Positions 22,631 through 35,705 of a stretch of DNA of 64,000 bases are shown one piece after another (the stretch's first letter is position 1; each line of letters begins with the position of its first letter). The stretch lies in the NCBI GenBank assembly GCA_963693085.1, contig OY856410.1, positions 1,395,910,363 to 1,395,974,362 on the forward strand. The letters run 5' to 3'. The notes below the pieces were generated by a model. The model had not been told where the DNA came from. It made no database searches and worked only from the letters and a program-made list of their open reading frames with translations. The position numbers and the translations under genes are program-made. The DNA is from Alisma plantago-aquatica. Taxonomy: Eukaryota; Streptophyta; Magnoliopsida; Alismatales; Alismataceae.

Positions 22631-24403
22631 TAGAAAACCTCTCCAAAGAGGATTGTTGGCCTCACTAGTACATGTTAACCCCCCTGATAGGTCAGATGCC
22701 CTTACATGAGCAAGAAACATTGTGATATTATGTTGAGGATTTAGCCATGATGGTAATATGGCTTTACCATTGAATAAATGTGTATTTTAACATATATCTA
22801 GATTTGAGAAATATGATAGAGCCAACATGATACTTGAAATCTCTCTAGAAGTGGTCATTTATTAATAGACTTTTTTTAGTCATCCCCATAGAGAAATAGA
22901 CCTTGAGGAGGAAATCTTCAAGCATAGGAGTCCAAAGATTGTGGCCAAAGAGCCTAACCTCAAATTATAATGTGATTTATGATGGAAGTCCTAAGCTAAG
23001 CTACTAATAAAAGTAGAAGAGTTAGATCACTTCATGTTTACATAGGATGACTTTAGAAACCCTAGGAGTCCTAAAGGGTTCAAACATATATATACATACA
23101 TATATATACATATTATGGGACTTATGCCTGATGATATGGTGACTAAAACACTAACAAATTGACCTAGAGGAAAATCCATATGTTTTAACCTAAACTACTT
23201 ACAATAATCACCACCTGCAAGCACATAGATCTTATCATAGTATAGTTTAGGATCAAACTCAAAGGTCAACATGTCTAAAATTATCTGATCAATTATAACT
23301 GAGCAAGGACTAATATCAAACACAAAGGTAGTTATTTGTTGATCACACTAAGATTGAAATTAGCAAAAAGGGTAGATTAAGGTTTCAATTATTAGATGAC
23401 ATGGACATTAGGGAGGATAGGTCTCACCACTACTACCTATCATTTACTCTCTCATTGCATCATTATAACTATAAACATACACACATTTTAAGCACTAGGT
23501 TCAACATCAGATAGATATCACTCCGAGCTGACCAATAAGTTACCTAGAGATCATACATTTATCACTTCAGAAAACACCTATATAAAGTTCTTATCATGGG
23601 TTCACCATGAAACAAACAATATCCTATACTTATGTTTGAATTTCTTCAGATCCAAGATTTGATAAACATACAAAGTATTTGGCAAAACTATAATTGCAAG
23701 CATGAAACATTTGATTCACAACAAAACAAGTTCCATAAAACAATAGATGCAGTAAATATAATAAAATCAGGTAGTGGGGCTACTCCCTACACCCTCAAAA
23801 AAGGTCTACTTACTCATTAAAGCAATAACAAAATTAATGGTGGAGGAAGGAAAGGAATCCATCTTCATAGTAGACAAGAAAGGAGAATTTGTGGTGCTAA
23901 GACTCCTATCCTCAGTGTTAGGGATGATGGTAGTTGACGCAATAGATAGATATCTCCTTGACGTTCATCAATGAAGGTCTTCAAGCAACATCTTCCTTCT
24001 CAGGGTTGATATTAGTCTGCTACAAAGGAGTAGTAGGTTGAAAATAGTAGAGGTCATCAAATGATGAATAAGCACCACAATAATAGCCTATTTTGATGTT
24101 CAAACCTTGGATGGGTGGGAGTTGAGGTGGATGTGTCATCCACCAATGGGAATGATTGATTAAAATTGGAGGTGGATGCTCAGAAATGATTTCAAAAGTA
24201 TAAAGTTGTTGAAGGAGGATCCTTTTCTTATAGGTAGTGGACATCTATTTATAGGTAGAGTACTAGGGTTTGAAACTCTCCTAGCCACCTAGACTTGGAG
24301 TGTTGATTGCCATGAATGGGAGGACGAATGTGGGAGGAAGATGATAGGTCTTGCATCATTAAGAAATCCCATTGGTAGATGAAAGGGTATGAACCCATGA
24401 GTA
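22631..24403. other. Right flank of element A, nothing firm
   Basis: AT-rich sequence. A minus-strand frame at 24244-24020 (ends LYYFQPTTPL, with HWWMTHPPQLPPIQG inside) looks more protein-like than its neighbours but has no family I recognise; it could be a decayed retroelement piece. A TATATATACATA microsatellite lies at about 23087-23115. Confidence 0.3.
23087..23115. repeat. AT/TACA microsatellite
   Basis: Simple run of TATATA, CATA and TACA words. Confidence 0.8.
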
Positions 24404-25929
24404 TGTTGGATCAAAGGGCTCTAGAGGGGAGGTGAGTAGAGCTAAAACCACTTCCACAAAATTTGTTAAACCTTCAAGTTACTTCAACTAGGCACAATTG
24501 CAAATAGTGAATTTGATAGCAATCTAAATATGCATAGCAAGGATGAGAGATATTAAAACAAACACTTGAGCAAGCTACTTAGAGTGATTCCACTCTCCAA
24601 TCTAGGAGAGAGTCAATCCACTTCCTAGAGAGGTTAAGCTCTAGGATTTTGCAACCTATACATACTTATATTCCATTATAAGACATACAATTGACATTCC
24701 TTTTCTAGGACAAGGATACCTAGCTTCCCTTTTAGGTCAAGGGAGCCAATAACCTTACAATCAAGGACTTACCTATCCAATATCTAGAGTATTATACCTC
24801 ATTAAGGTCTTACCCACACTTGCAAGTAGTTGGACACCTTCTCCAAGGAGATCCCCTCTTTGCATCGAGTCTTTTGCCTTGAAGGATTTACTCACTCCAC
24901 TCTTGAATCTTTAGCCTTGTCCTCCTCCTTCACTCAGAGAACCTTTTTGCACCTTCTTCTATAGCTTGAAGAAGCTTGCACCTTTTCCTTCACTTGGATA
25001 AGCTTTCACCAACTAGATCTTGAAGAAAGGGGTTGGGGAAATGGAACTTTAAGAGTTTTACACAAGTACAATGGAGTAGCTCTCTCACATACATCCTATA
25101 TCACTCATGTGGACGTTTGCCTTTTCAAACAAGAGAGAGAAAGGGGATCTAGTAGATGGTATGCACTCCACTATAGCTAGTAGCATGAATAGCATGATAG
25201 AGAAACATTCGAATGAACTCCAAGAGGTCATATTTATAGTTGGGGTGTCCACTAGAGGGTAGGAGCACTAAGGAACATTTTCTTGCCATTTGGGGTGTTG
25301 TAACAGATATAACTTCGAGTTTTGCAACACTCGAATGGCTAGAATCACTTTTTTTGCACTTCATGTACAATGCATTCAGAGTTTTAATAAAGTTAACTCG
25401 ATTGATTGCACTATGTGACAAAGCTAATGTGAACCATCGAGCAAGTTTATCCTGGATGAAACTCGACTGAACAATTAAATCAATTTTTCTTAGTGTCAGA
25501 ATCAGCTGAATTCTATGTGTGCAATTTGACCGAATTTGAATTTTCTCAAAATCCAGTGAGGGTATCGGTCGAGTTTCTTATAGATAAAACTCGACTGAAG
25601 AAGTCCCTCTGATGATTTTTGGAAAATGTCATTAGAGTGATTTAAACATTCAAAGCTAGGACTCCTGATTTTTTCTCATCTTAGTTACAAGTCATTACAT
25701 CAATACAAATGATTACAAAAAACATCATAAGAGATTTAGGGTGTTTTCCCGAAAAAGTGCATCTGCATTGCTTTTGACTTGAACTTGATCAAGCTAGGGC
25801 TTGATGTATATATTCCTCTCCATGTACCTAATGTCTGAAATCAATCTCAAGTAGATATATTAGATACATATGAATGGAATGGTAAAGCCATTATTAAAAT
25901 ATGGACAATGTGTAACACTTAAGTCAACA
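24404..25929 (-). repeat. SIRE-type Ty1/copia LTR (3' LTR of a truncated element)
   Basis: On the minus strand this starts TGTTGACTTAAG and ends CTCTAGAGCCCTTTGATCCAACA after a segment like CTACTCACCTCCCCT. These are the ends expected of SIRE/Maximus copia LTRs (start TGTTGA, end CTAGxxTCCAACA). It is homologous to, but clearly diverged from, the solo LTR at 27737-29282; both hold TATTGGATAGGTAAGTCC. A purine tract reading GGGGGAGA in the element's sense abuts it at 25930-25943, so it is a 3' LTR, not a solo LTR. Confidence 0.75.
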
Positions 25930-26167
25930 TTCTCCCCCTTTTTGACAATGAAAAACCATTCCTCAAAGGATTTGAAAATTAAACCTTTACCTTGTGAATT
26001 GCAAGGGGATACATGAATGAAAAAATGTTAATATCCCCCCTCAAATTATGTGTACTTATGCCTACATGGTTAGTCTTTCCACAAATAACCATAGCATATA
26101 CATATATATATGTATATATATGTATATATATACATATATATACATATAAATACATATATATACATAT

Positions 26168-26213
<46 letters not shown>

Positions 26214-26342
26214 TATGGTCCTTTATCAAGTCACGTGATATTTTAGTTAATTGACAAGAAAATGATACATAAGAAATAAAACAATGCACTTGAGCTCATT
26301 CCTCCCCCTTTGTCATATAAAAAAGGTAGGCGGTAGAAGAGC
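25930..26342 (-). mobile_element. SIRE-type element, 3' internal stub with polypurine tracts
   Basis: In the element's sense the purine tract AAAAAGGGGGAGA lies right next to the LTR (25930-25943), and a second tract AAAGGGGGAGGAATG lies at about 26300-26315. Repeated tracts of this kind are usual in SIRE 3' regions. No coding sequence is left. The stub ends where element C inserted at 26343-26348. The rest of the SIRE element is not in the window. Confidence 0.6.
26094..26214. repeat. (TA)n/(CA)n compound microsatellite
   Basis: TATATA and TACATA words, then about ten CA units, then about twelve TA units. Lies inside the SIRE 3' stub. Frames across it are low complexity and not genes. Confidence 0.95.
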
Positions 26343-26347
26343 TATAA
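26343..26347 (+). repeat. Probable left target duplication of element C
   Basis: TATAA before the LTR start TGTAAGACCC. The matching right copy would lie past the lost or unseen distal LTR, so this is unconfirmed. Confidence 0.4.
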
Positions 26348-27100
26348 TGTAAGACCCCTGACCTGTGTTTTGGGTTAACCCTATTTGTTTTGCTTGATTA
26401 AGTTCTTAAAAACTTTATCTAATCCCTTGAGATGTTTTTAGAGCTTGTAGAGAGCTTAAGTTTCCAATTTGAGCTTGTTTGGATGATGTATGTGCTTTGT
26501 GTGCTTATTTTGGACTAAATTGCAATTTACCCATTCATGAGGGTTATATTGCAAATTACCACATTTAGTGTGTACCTTTTCTTTCTTATCTTCATGAGAT
26601 AGAGTGTGATGCTTTGGGGTGCTTTAGTTGAGCCTTGGATGAGTGGTGACACCCATAGAGGTGGTTAGGGTTTCTAGGGTTTTGATGTATCTCGACCATG
26701 TGTGCATGGTTGAGTGTAGCGGTCCTTGTCTCGACCTTGAGGAAGTGCCTTGTGAGTATATTGACCGAGACACCCTATTTAGATGGTTTTTTCTCAACCA
26801 TGATGGTTTTGGAGTGGTTTGGTCGAGACAGTTGTGTCCTTTTGTGAAGGGTCTCGACCTTGGTGATCTTTTGTCTCAACCATGTCGTGTGTGGTGCTCT
26901 TTGTCTCGACCCCCTTGGTGTATCTCGACCGAGACCGATGTGTTGGGGACCTAATTGGTCAAGAACCAACATTGGTTGTATCACTATCTCATGCATGCAT
27001 GGTATAAGTGGTTGCATGTGTGTTTCTTGGGTGGACAAGTGTCCCTCTAGAGCCCCCTCATGTTGACACCTCATCTCCACCCCCTTCTCTCCTCCTCAAG

Positions 27101-27108
27101 TATATAAA
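27101..27108 (+). promoter_or_regulatory. LTR TATA box (element C, 5' LTR)
   Basis: TATATAAA after a C/T-rich stretch, about 750 bases into the LTR. The same box is at 54672-54679 in the middle LTR. Confidence 0.5.
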
Positions 27109-27736
27109 CCCTATTATCTCCATGAAAGTGAACCTTACGGACCTCCTTCTTCCTCCCTCTCTTTTTCTCATCCTTGGATCTTGGTGGAGCAAGGAGAGCT
27201 TATCATTGGAGCTTTGGTGATAGAGATCCCTTGCATGTGGTGACTTTTGGTCATCTTCAACCTTGGTAAGTATATGATTTTCTTTAATGACGTTTTCCTT
27301 TGATCTTCTACTCCATATTATTCTATTTTCTCAGCCATAGACCATGGATCATCCATGGTGGTCTTTTTGGAGGGAAACACCTCATCACAAGGGTAATAGG
27401 CCATGATTTGACAAGGTGGTACCCAACTGAGAGGAAGTTTCTTCTCTCTTTCTTTCTTCTTCTTTTGGTTTGGCCTAGGGTTTGTTGCCCTCTTTTCTTG
27501 AGCTATCTTTGACCTTGGTATATTCTTCTTCTTGAGGTGATCTTGTGGCCAAACGTAAAGATTTTGGTGGATCTTCATCACCCTCAGTAATCGTGTGCTT
27601 GGAGCTTGTGATCCTTGGAGTTGATCTTCCTTAAGGTGGGTTATATAACACTCTACCCTCTCTATTATTGCACTTTTCATTACATGCATGTTGTTGTTCT
27701 CCATCTAAAATGTGCCTTTAACATGCTAGTAGATAA

Positions 27737-29282
27737 TGTTGACTCTAGGTCTAAATTGAGCAAACCCTTGTTTTGATGATGACTAAGTCATTCCAATTAA
27801 TTGTGTCTAATGTATCTACTTGAGTGATTTCAGATTAGGCATAGACATACTCCAAATGCCCTAACTTGCGCATCTCAACTTGGAGAAAAGACAAGTCAAA
27901 GTAAATACAAGTGCAAATTTCTGGAATATGATGTAAATCCATTAGAATCATGTTGTAAATCACTTATAATGATTGTATGACTTGTAATTAAGCTTAGAAA
28001 AAATCTGGAGCACTAAAATCAAATATTTAAGCACTTTAATGACATTTTCCAAAATTCATTATAGGCACTTTATTTGAGTTACAATCTCAAGCGATCCTTG
28101 ATGGATTTGGAGAATGCCATGGTTAGGTCAAGTTTCCTCTACTCAGAACTCGACTAACCATTGCGTCGGAATAAAATTGATTTAGTTTATCGGTCGAGTT
28201 CCTACCAGGACAAACTCAAACAATTAGTCAAATTAGCTTTTTCGCATAGCGCATTCGGTCAAGTTACTTTTATAGAAACTCGACCGATAGCAGTGTACAA
28301 AAAAAATGCAGAAAAGTATTTCTAGCTGTTGGAATGTTGCAAAACTCGAAAAAATATCTATTGCAACATCCCAAATGGCTAGTATTCATCCTTAAGTGTT
28401 CCCAAAGGCTTCTATGCATCCTCAACTATAAACGGGACCCCTTGGGCTTCATCCCTTGGTTAGCCAAGCACCATGAAGGTCCCTATTCTATAGTTAGTGA
28501 TCCTACATCCTCCTCTCTCTCTAAGCTTAATCACTTGCAACATCCATTAGAGTGAGTAGGAGATTTGTAAGAGAGTTATTCCTACATGTATATCTTGTGA
28601 GGTTCTCACTTACATCACCTCCCAATCTCTCTTTTCAACCATGAAGATGAAGGTTCTCTCTCTTAGCTAAGAGAGGTGAAGAAGAACAAGGGAAGGAGTC
28701 CCTTGGTGATGATCAAGGCCAAAACTTGGAGCAAGAGTGGGTAAGACCTTGGTGAAGGCAGAAGACTCCTTGCTTAAGTGGGTAAGTCCTTAGTGAAAGC
28801 TTCTTTGAGTGAAGGTGAAGTCAAAGGCTAAAGATCAAAGAAGAGTGGGTAATTCCTAGAAGGATGAAGACTTGTGCAAGAGTGGGTAAATCCTTGGAGA
28901 AGGTTGAAGACTTGTTCCAAAGTGGGTAAGTCCTTGGTAAGGTTAAATACTCTTTGTATTGGATAGGTAAGTCCTTTGGTAGGTCATGTATTGTAAATCT
29001 TATAAGTCAATATTTAGAGGAAGCCACACTTAGAAATCCTAGAAGTTTACCTCTGTAGATAGTGGACTGACATAATCCTAGTTTTGAGTATGGAACCACT
29101 CGACATAGCTTGTAACTTGATGCTTGTTCAATCTCTCTCACCCTTGCTATGTATGTTTTAGTTGTAGTCAAATTTTCTATTTAGCAACCTGCGATATAAC
29201 TTGAAGGTCTAATGAATTTTGTTTAAGTGCATTCAACTCTATTCACCCCCCTAGAGCAAATCACCCATCCTAGGATCCAACA
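27737..29282 (+). mobile_element. SIRE-type copia solo LTR inside the LTR of element C
   Basis: Starts TGTTGACTCTAGG and ends CACCCATCCTAGGATCCAACA, after TTCAACTCTATTCACCCCCC-like sequence. Flanked by GATAA (27732-27736) and TATAA (29283-29287), a 5-bp target duplication with one mismatch. The empty site is seen at about 55305 in the middle LTR, where AGTAGATAATACCATGC is continuous. No internal region, so it is a solo LTR left by LTR-LTR recombination. Length 1,546 bp. The frame at 28334-28555 has no recognisable domain. Confidence 0.9.
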
Positions 29283-30305
29283 TATAATACCATGCTCTAG
29301 AACTTGGATGTTGATGGTTATCATGATTAGGTTGTTTAGACTCCAAAACCCTAATTCTTGGTACCCGATTTTAGACATGGTTGTGAAATGGTGGTTTTCT
29401 TCTTATCTTTTGACCTTGGTTTTTACCACATGCATGAGGTTCGTGTACCTTGATGTATCATGGAGTTTAGGTTCTATTTTAAAGGTGTTGAACATGTATT
29501 TATCTCTCTTGCATGAGGTTCTTTCATGGTGGTTTCATGACACACCTTTTTAGGGTTTTTGGTGACCGATTTTGTGTGAAGTTTCTCTCCTTTAAGGTGG
29601 TCGTTTCCTTGAGGTTATCTTTTGTTTCATCCATTGTACACTTCTTTTTTGGCCTTAGTTTATCCTTGTTTTGATGTTGGTCTTTGCCTTGGTAGTAGCT
29701 TGACCTTAGTGGTCGCTACATCATGCTTTTCCTCAGGTCGAGACACTTTGGTCATATGTGGATTTTGGTCGATACATCATTTTCTTGTGTTGGTTGTGAC
29801 ATGTTTCTATTTCAATTTTTCCTTGTGGTGGTCAAAACAAGCTTTAGTTTTGGTCAACACGTGTTCTGAGGGTGGTCGAAACCCTAACACAGGTGGTGGT
29901 CGTGACCCTATTTGTCTCACTCGCAACAATGGTGTGTCTCAGTCGCGATCGGATAAGAGTCTCTTGGTCGTGACCCATGTGTTGGTGGGAGGTCGAGACA
30001 CACATGTGTTGTGAGTGGTCAAAACCTCTATGTGTGATGGATGGTCGAGACATATACATGAACATATAATCAACCCATGTGTATGAGTAAGAAAGTAGTG
30101 AACCATGTATAGTGTCATTTGAATGATTGGTTGGTTAACCCTAATAATGTTTCCTAACCCTAATATGCTCCAAGAAAGTGGGAGGTGGTGTACCTAGAGC
30201 TTGGTGATTGAATAAAGTTGTAAAACCCTAATCGGCTATGTATGGAACCCTAACCCTAATGTTGGGCCATGTGATGTATTTTCTTTTCTCTCTTGAAGTG
30301 GTTAA

Positions 30306-30310
30306 CATAT
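30306..30310 (+). repeat. Target site duplication of solo LTR E, left copy
   Basis: CATAT, repeated at 47307-47311. The empty site in the middle LTR of C reads ATCATATTATGTC (about 56444). Confidence 0.9.
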
Positions 30311-33300
30311 TGTAACATACCAGATCTCAGACCCTATCCTAGAAGTTTGACCTTTTGGGCTTAGCCAAACAAGGTTGGGGTTAGATCTAAAAGATGTTTG
30401 GTATAAACCTAATGAGCTAATGCATATATAAATCACCCTAATGTAACCTAATGTTCTCACCTGTCTTAGGCCAGTATTAGACACATAAAATATGTCACAT
30501 AAGGTAATAATGAAATATATAAAATTCCGTGCAAATAATCACACATAACTCTTTTTGTGATAATATTAAGTTATGGTACATATTGGAATGATCCATAGTG
30601 ATAATAATGTGATATTAATGGCCACAAATATTAATTGTGACATAAATCATTATAAGAAATCCCAAATTGGAATAAAAGTTAAGAATCGTGTTCATTGGGT
30701 CCCAATTGCCTTGGGAGTCAAGTTTCACATTATTCACATAATAATAATTAATTTAATTCAATTTGGAAATAGAAGATCTGAGTTTTCCCCAAAATATGAA
30801 ATAAAATAATAAATGACTCCAAAAGAGGAAAATAATCTTGGATTCATAACAATAAATATAACCTTTGGATGAATTTTCATCCAATTTGTAGAATATATGC
30901 TTAAAAGGAGAAATTAGGAGAGAGAAAGTGTCTAGAACCTTCAAAATATTAAATAAATGTACATATTAACTCCAACATGTAAAATTAATGGCAAGTTCAT
31001 ATCCAACACATCAAATATGACTTGTGGGTGAAGTTTCATAATATTTGGAGAATCTTAAAGTCATTAATGCATGAGGAAAGAGAAAATAGTATTTGGTTTA
31101 TTTAGCATGTTAAAAATATTCAAAGGGCAAATCTAATTTTATAATCAGAATCTACATGCCTTAATTAGCCTATGTACAAAATTCCATTAAGTTTAGAGTT
31201 TGTTTGTACCCTCAATTGAGGATAGAGAAAATGGGAAATAAATGTGATCTCACTTTAGTCAATTTGGATTTGGATATGTCACAAGCTTTGCTTATTTTCC
31301 CAATTTTGCTCCACTCCTGGGCTATCCGATCTATGAGTGGATGGTGTGGATTGCATCTCCTATCTTGGGTAGGAGAGCATCCCGCACGTGAAAAGTACCA
31401 CACATAGGGTGCTTATTGTGATGTGATTTTCTCGCTCAATACTTGGTCATTTTCTGAGATTTTTTGTGCGTCGAGTTTGTGGAAATTTCTACATTGTTTG
31501 GTCCCCTAAATATGGCTTATGTTTGAGTATTTTTCCAATGCCTAATTTCTATTTTTCATAGTTCTCACGGCCACTATGCTTCAACCCTCATACCCAACCT
31601 TATATATGTAGCAGTCTTCTTGGCTTCGCATTACCCTGCTCTTCCTCTCCCCTCTTCCAATTTCTACATTGGTCATGTCTTGGTTGCCACCTAAGGACTT
31701 TTTCTTCTTAGGCTTATGACTACTCCTCGTGGATGTCGATGACCCCTTCATCACAATTAGCAGGTACAGTATGTTCCTTGGGTATTGGTCTTCACTTTGG
31801 CATCTTCGTTTTGTTGAATCTTTTCATGTTGTGAAATCCCCGCAAAATTGGTTGAATTGCAGCTTCACGCCACACAGCTATATCACAGGCAGAGGAGGTA
31901 GTACCCTCTCGGTGATTTTATAGCTTTATCCTTCCTCATTTCTTCTTTACTTGTTTTCTCGCATGGGCGGTAATATCGTCTTTTGCTCATGTTTTACTTT
32001 CTCGATGAACTAGGCCAGGAGGGTTTGACCGGTGACTTTGCCACTTGTGATCGGGCCAAGTCACGTGGGCCCAACCTACTTTTCCCTTTCTTTTCGTGGA
32101 TTTTCTTTGCCTACGTGGCTTTACAGGATTTTGTGATTGGTCGAACTTTGAAAATTCATAACTAATTCCCTGATTATCCAAAAATTACAAATAAATAGTT
32201 ATTGAATTCAAAAAAATATTCTCTAGCTAACGATATAAGTTTTTCACCTAATTCCAAGCTAAATAACATGATAATTTTAATGGATTTTCATAATTGATTA
32301 TAACTTATAAAATTCATAACTAAATATATATAAGTAAGAAAAATATAATAAAATATGTTTTGAACTCAGAAAAGGTAACCTAAAATATGGCATGGTTTTA
32401 ATAATCTAAATCACATATAAATAAAAAGGTGATTTTTGGGGTTTGAATAATTCATGTAAAATTGACTCAAAATCTACATATATACTTAATAGGTTTTTTA
32501 GAGGCCTAGACTTGGATCTAGAAGTGACTTTGGTCTATTTAGACTTTGAAGTGAGGTATGTTTTACATCTCCTATTTTTCCTTTAAGCAATTAGCCTATG
32601 TTTCTTCTTTCTCTTGGTCCCATGGACAATAATCTACACATTATCTCTTTTTCTTTTGAAAATTATGGCTCATGTGAACTATTTTATTTGTTAATGATCT
32701 TGTGATCATATTTGGACATTCTCTTGGTCTCTTGCTTATGATTTGTTTGTGATAAAACTCTATATGATGACATGTGATGACTTTTTCCCACTTATGAGGT
32801 GGATGTATATGTTGGTCACTTTTGTTGTGACTACTTTATAATCTGACTATACTTTCTACTTGCCTCTACATGAGACATGCTATGTGATTCAGTGGCACTA
32901 GAGTAGTATAATTGCATTAGTTTTTAGGCAGATGTGTATTTCCTGCTCGGGGCAGTATGCTCCTGTTATTTTTGGGATGGAGGTGGCCCCATACCCGAGT
33001 TTCAAATTTATGAGGTTTGGCCCACTTTATATATATTTGGGAGTTTGGTTATGTGCCATTCTCTATCGAGTTTCAAGTTAATGAGACTTGGCCGACTTTG
33101 TCTTTATATTGTTCTAGGGCTATGCTTATCTCACATGCATGCAGGTTGACATTATGGATGATGGGTTATGTGCCCTAATCTCATGATATGTGCTTATGTG
33201 GCACAAGTTTATTGTTTTATTTATGGCAAGTATTCTTTTGTTATCATTAGTTTTCAAATCATTTCTCTTGATACCCACTTGGGTTGTACTTTTCTTTTTC

Positions 33301-33341
33301 ATGGGAAGCCTTTATACTTGTTGTCCTTTATTCCATATATT

Positions 33342-33346
33342 GTTCA
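33342..33346 (+). repeat. Target site duplication of element D, left copy
   Basis: GTTCA against ATTCA at 46870-46874, four of five bases the same. Confidence 0.75.
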
Positions 33347-34231
33347 TGTAACATCCCTGACCTGGGTTATGTGTTAACCCTAGATGTTTTGCCTAATAAG
33401 GTTGAGTAGATACTTAATCTTATCTTGGGAAAAGTAATTAGGGCTCATGAGAAACTTATGTTTCAATTTTGGTCATGTTTGAACAATGTTGAAGCAATGT
33501 TTGCTTATTTTGGACTAAAGTGCAAATTACCCAAGTTGAGGGGTTATATTGAAAATGTTGCATGATAAGATGTTAATTTGATGTTGATACATCATAATAA
33601 TGAATATGATGTAGTGATATGGTTTCCACAAGCTTGGGCACCAAGATTAAGCTTGTAAAGCAATCCTTGTGCATTAAAACCTAGTTTTGGTGTAAAGTGC
33701 AATTTACCCAAAATCTAGGGTTCAATATGCAAATTACCACTTCAATGAGGTCCCTAATGTTTCTTGGCATCATGTAGAGCAAATAAAATGAGAGGGGCGC
33801 CTCAATTGAATTAAGTTGGAGGAGAGGGAATCTTGATATTAAAATAATCAAGATTTAATCCTAATTGAAACCCTAATTCAATTTAGGGCAAAAATGAATG
33901 TATTAATAAAAGGGCCTTCAACCAAAATTAAAATGGTTGGATTAAGATGTGTGTGGATGAGCTTAAAGCCTTGAAAACGCACGAGCATATCCTAAGGAGG
34001 TGAAATTCCAATCACCATTATTATAAGAAAAAGAATTTCCACTCAAATATGGATATTCTTATTATAAGGGTTAAGGTGCTTAATTTCTTTTCCCTTAATT
34101 CATGGATAATGGAAGGGATCTCGGTGGGGATAGATATGCCCTTTCATTCAAGAAACCAAGGGGGAAGTTTTGGCAAAAATTTTGGAATTAATAGACTTTT
34201 ATAAGAAGATTTTCTCTCTCATCAATTTTCT

Positions 34232-34239
34232 TATAAAAG
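34232..34239 (+). promoter_or_regulatory. LTR TATA box (element D, 5' LTR)
   Basis: TATAAAAG. In the 3' LTR the same place reads TATAGAAG (42602-42609). Confidence 0.5.
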
Positions 34240-34738
34240 TACCCTTTCTAAGCCAAAACAAAGGCTTTTTCGGATTTCTTTCTTTCCCCTTGCTTGGAAA
34301 ACGACCAAGGATCTAGGGAGGACCAGGAGAACGATCCCCAACCTATTGTTAAGCCCTTGAACTTTGTTATCCTTGATTCATGGTGGAAATCGAAAATAAA
34401 TCATTGATTTCTTCTTATTTTGATCTCCTCTTCAACCCTAGCCAAACTTTTCAACCAAAAGCTTGAGGACGAGCCTAGGGGGAGTTGCAAGAGCTTCATC
34501 CACCATTGTTCCGTGATCTTGGAGCTTTGGATCTCAATTGGAGGCGGGTTTTATAACTTGAACCCTTAATTTTATTATTGCAATCAATTCCTTATCAATT
34601 GGTGATCATTTCTACATTTTCGAAATTAAGTTTGGTTGATTGATGCAATCTCCATGGAAATCACAGAATATTTCGTGAGTTTTGAGCTTGATTATGATGA
34701 CATCATAATAAGCACACACCTCCCCAAATATCTAGGGC

Positions 34739-35705
34739 AAACGGTTTCAATGTTGAGTCCAAACGGTTTCACCAAACCGTTTGGTGACCAAACAGTTTGC
34801 AAACCGTTTGGTGGCTTGGGTCCCAAACCGTTTGGGATGGTTCACCATTTGAAATGGTTGACCATTTGGAGATATATGCTGTGGTACTTGGATCTTGATC
34901 CAATGGTTTCAATTGGTTGATCTTGAAGGTTTCAGTTGTGTATGATTACTTGATTGCAAACCCTAATCGGCTAAGTGTTGATTTTGAAATTGATTGAGAT
35001 GATGTTTTGGGTTGATTGACCCAAATGGTTTCAAAACCATTTGTGGATCACCCAAACGGTCTCAAGACCATTTGGGGGTCACTCAAGACCGTTTCAAGGT
35101 TTAGGGTTAAGTATGGCTAAGTGTTTGAAGGTCCAAAGGTACCAAATTGATTTGCAACTAAGTGCTGATTTGATAATTGATCCAATGGTTCAAAACCCTA
35201 ATTGAATGTCATGGTTTTTGATGATGGAATGGGAAAACTATCTCAAGAACGTTTGGAGATCAACCAAACGGTCTCAAGACCATTTGATGGTCATCCAAAA
35301 CCGTTTGAGGTCAGGTCATATCATGTGATGATGATAGTTCATTGATTTCAATTGATTTGATTCCACAATGTCAAACATTGATGGATTCTCGATTTCAAAC
35401 CCTAAGTGATGGTTTCTTGATTATCAAATCTAGTTTAATTGGGTTCAAAGCCCTAAATTGAAGGTATAATTGAATGGTGATTCAGTGGTCCAATTGATGA
35501 ATGCTTTAGTGGTTCATTTATAATTGGTTCATGGATTGAAACAATTGAGTCAATTGAGTGTTGAGATGCCTTTTTGGTCCATGCGGTTTTGAGAGGGTTT
35601 GGACCAAACGGTCTCAAGACCGTTTGAGTCCAAATGGTATCCAGACCGTTTGGGACCAAACGGTCTCAAGACCGTTAGGACCAAACGATCTCAAACCGTT
35701 TGGAG
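34739..35705 (+). repeat. Cluster of self-complementary AAACGGT/ACCGTTT words in the D 5' LTR
   Basis: I count about 14 exact AAACGGT or ACCGTTT words. Several form 10-nt arms CAAACGGTCT and AGACCGTTTG with only CA between, i.e. near-perfect hairpins. Others are one base off (AAATGGT, CCATTTG). The matching cluster in the 3' LTR is at about 43111-44090. Confidence 0.9.

Noticed and set aside
26013..26289. Open frames across the TA/CA microsatellite
   Set aside because: They are simple-sequence Tyr/Ile/His/Thr repeats on both strands at once, so not genes.
29622..30014. Open frame of 130 codons in the C 5' LTR
   Set aside because: The matching place in the middle LTR has different frames and stops; the codons follow the GGTCGAGAC word repeats.
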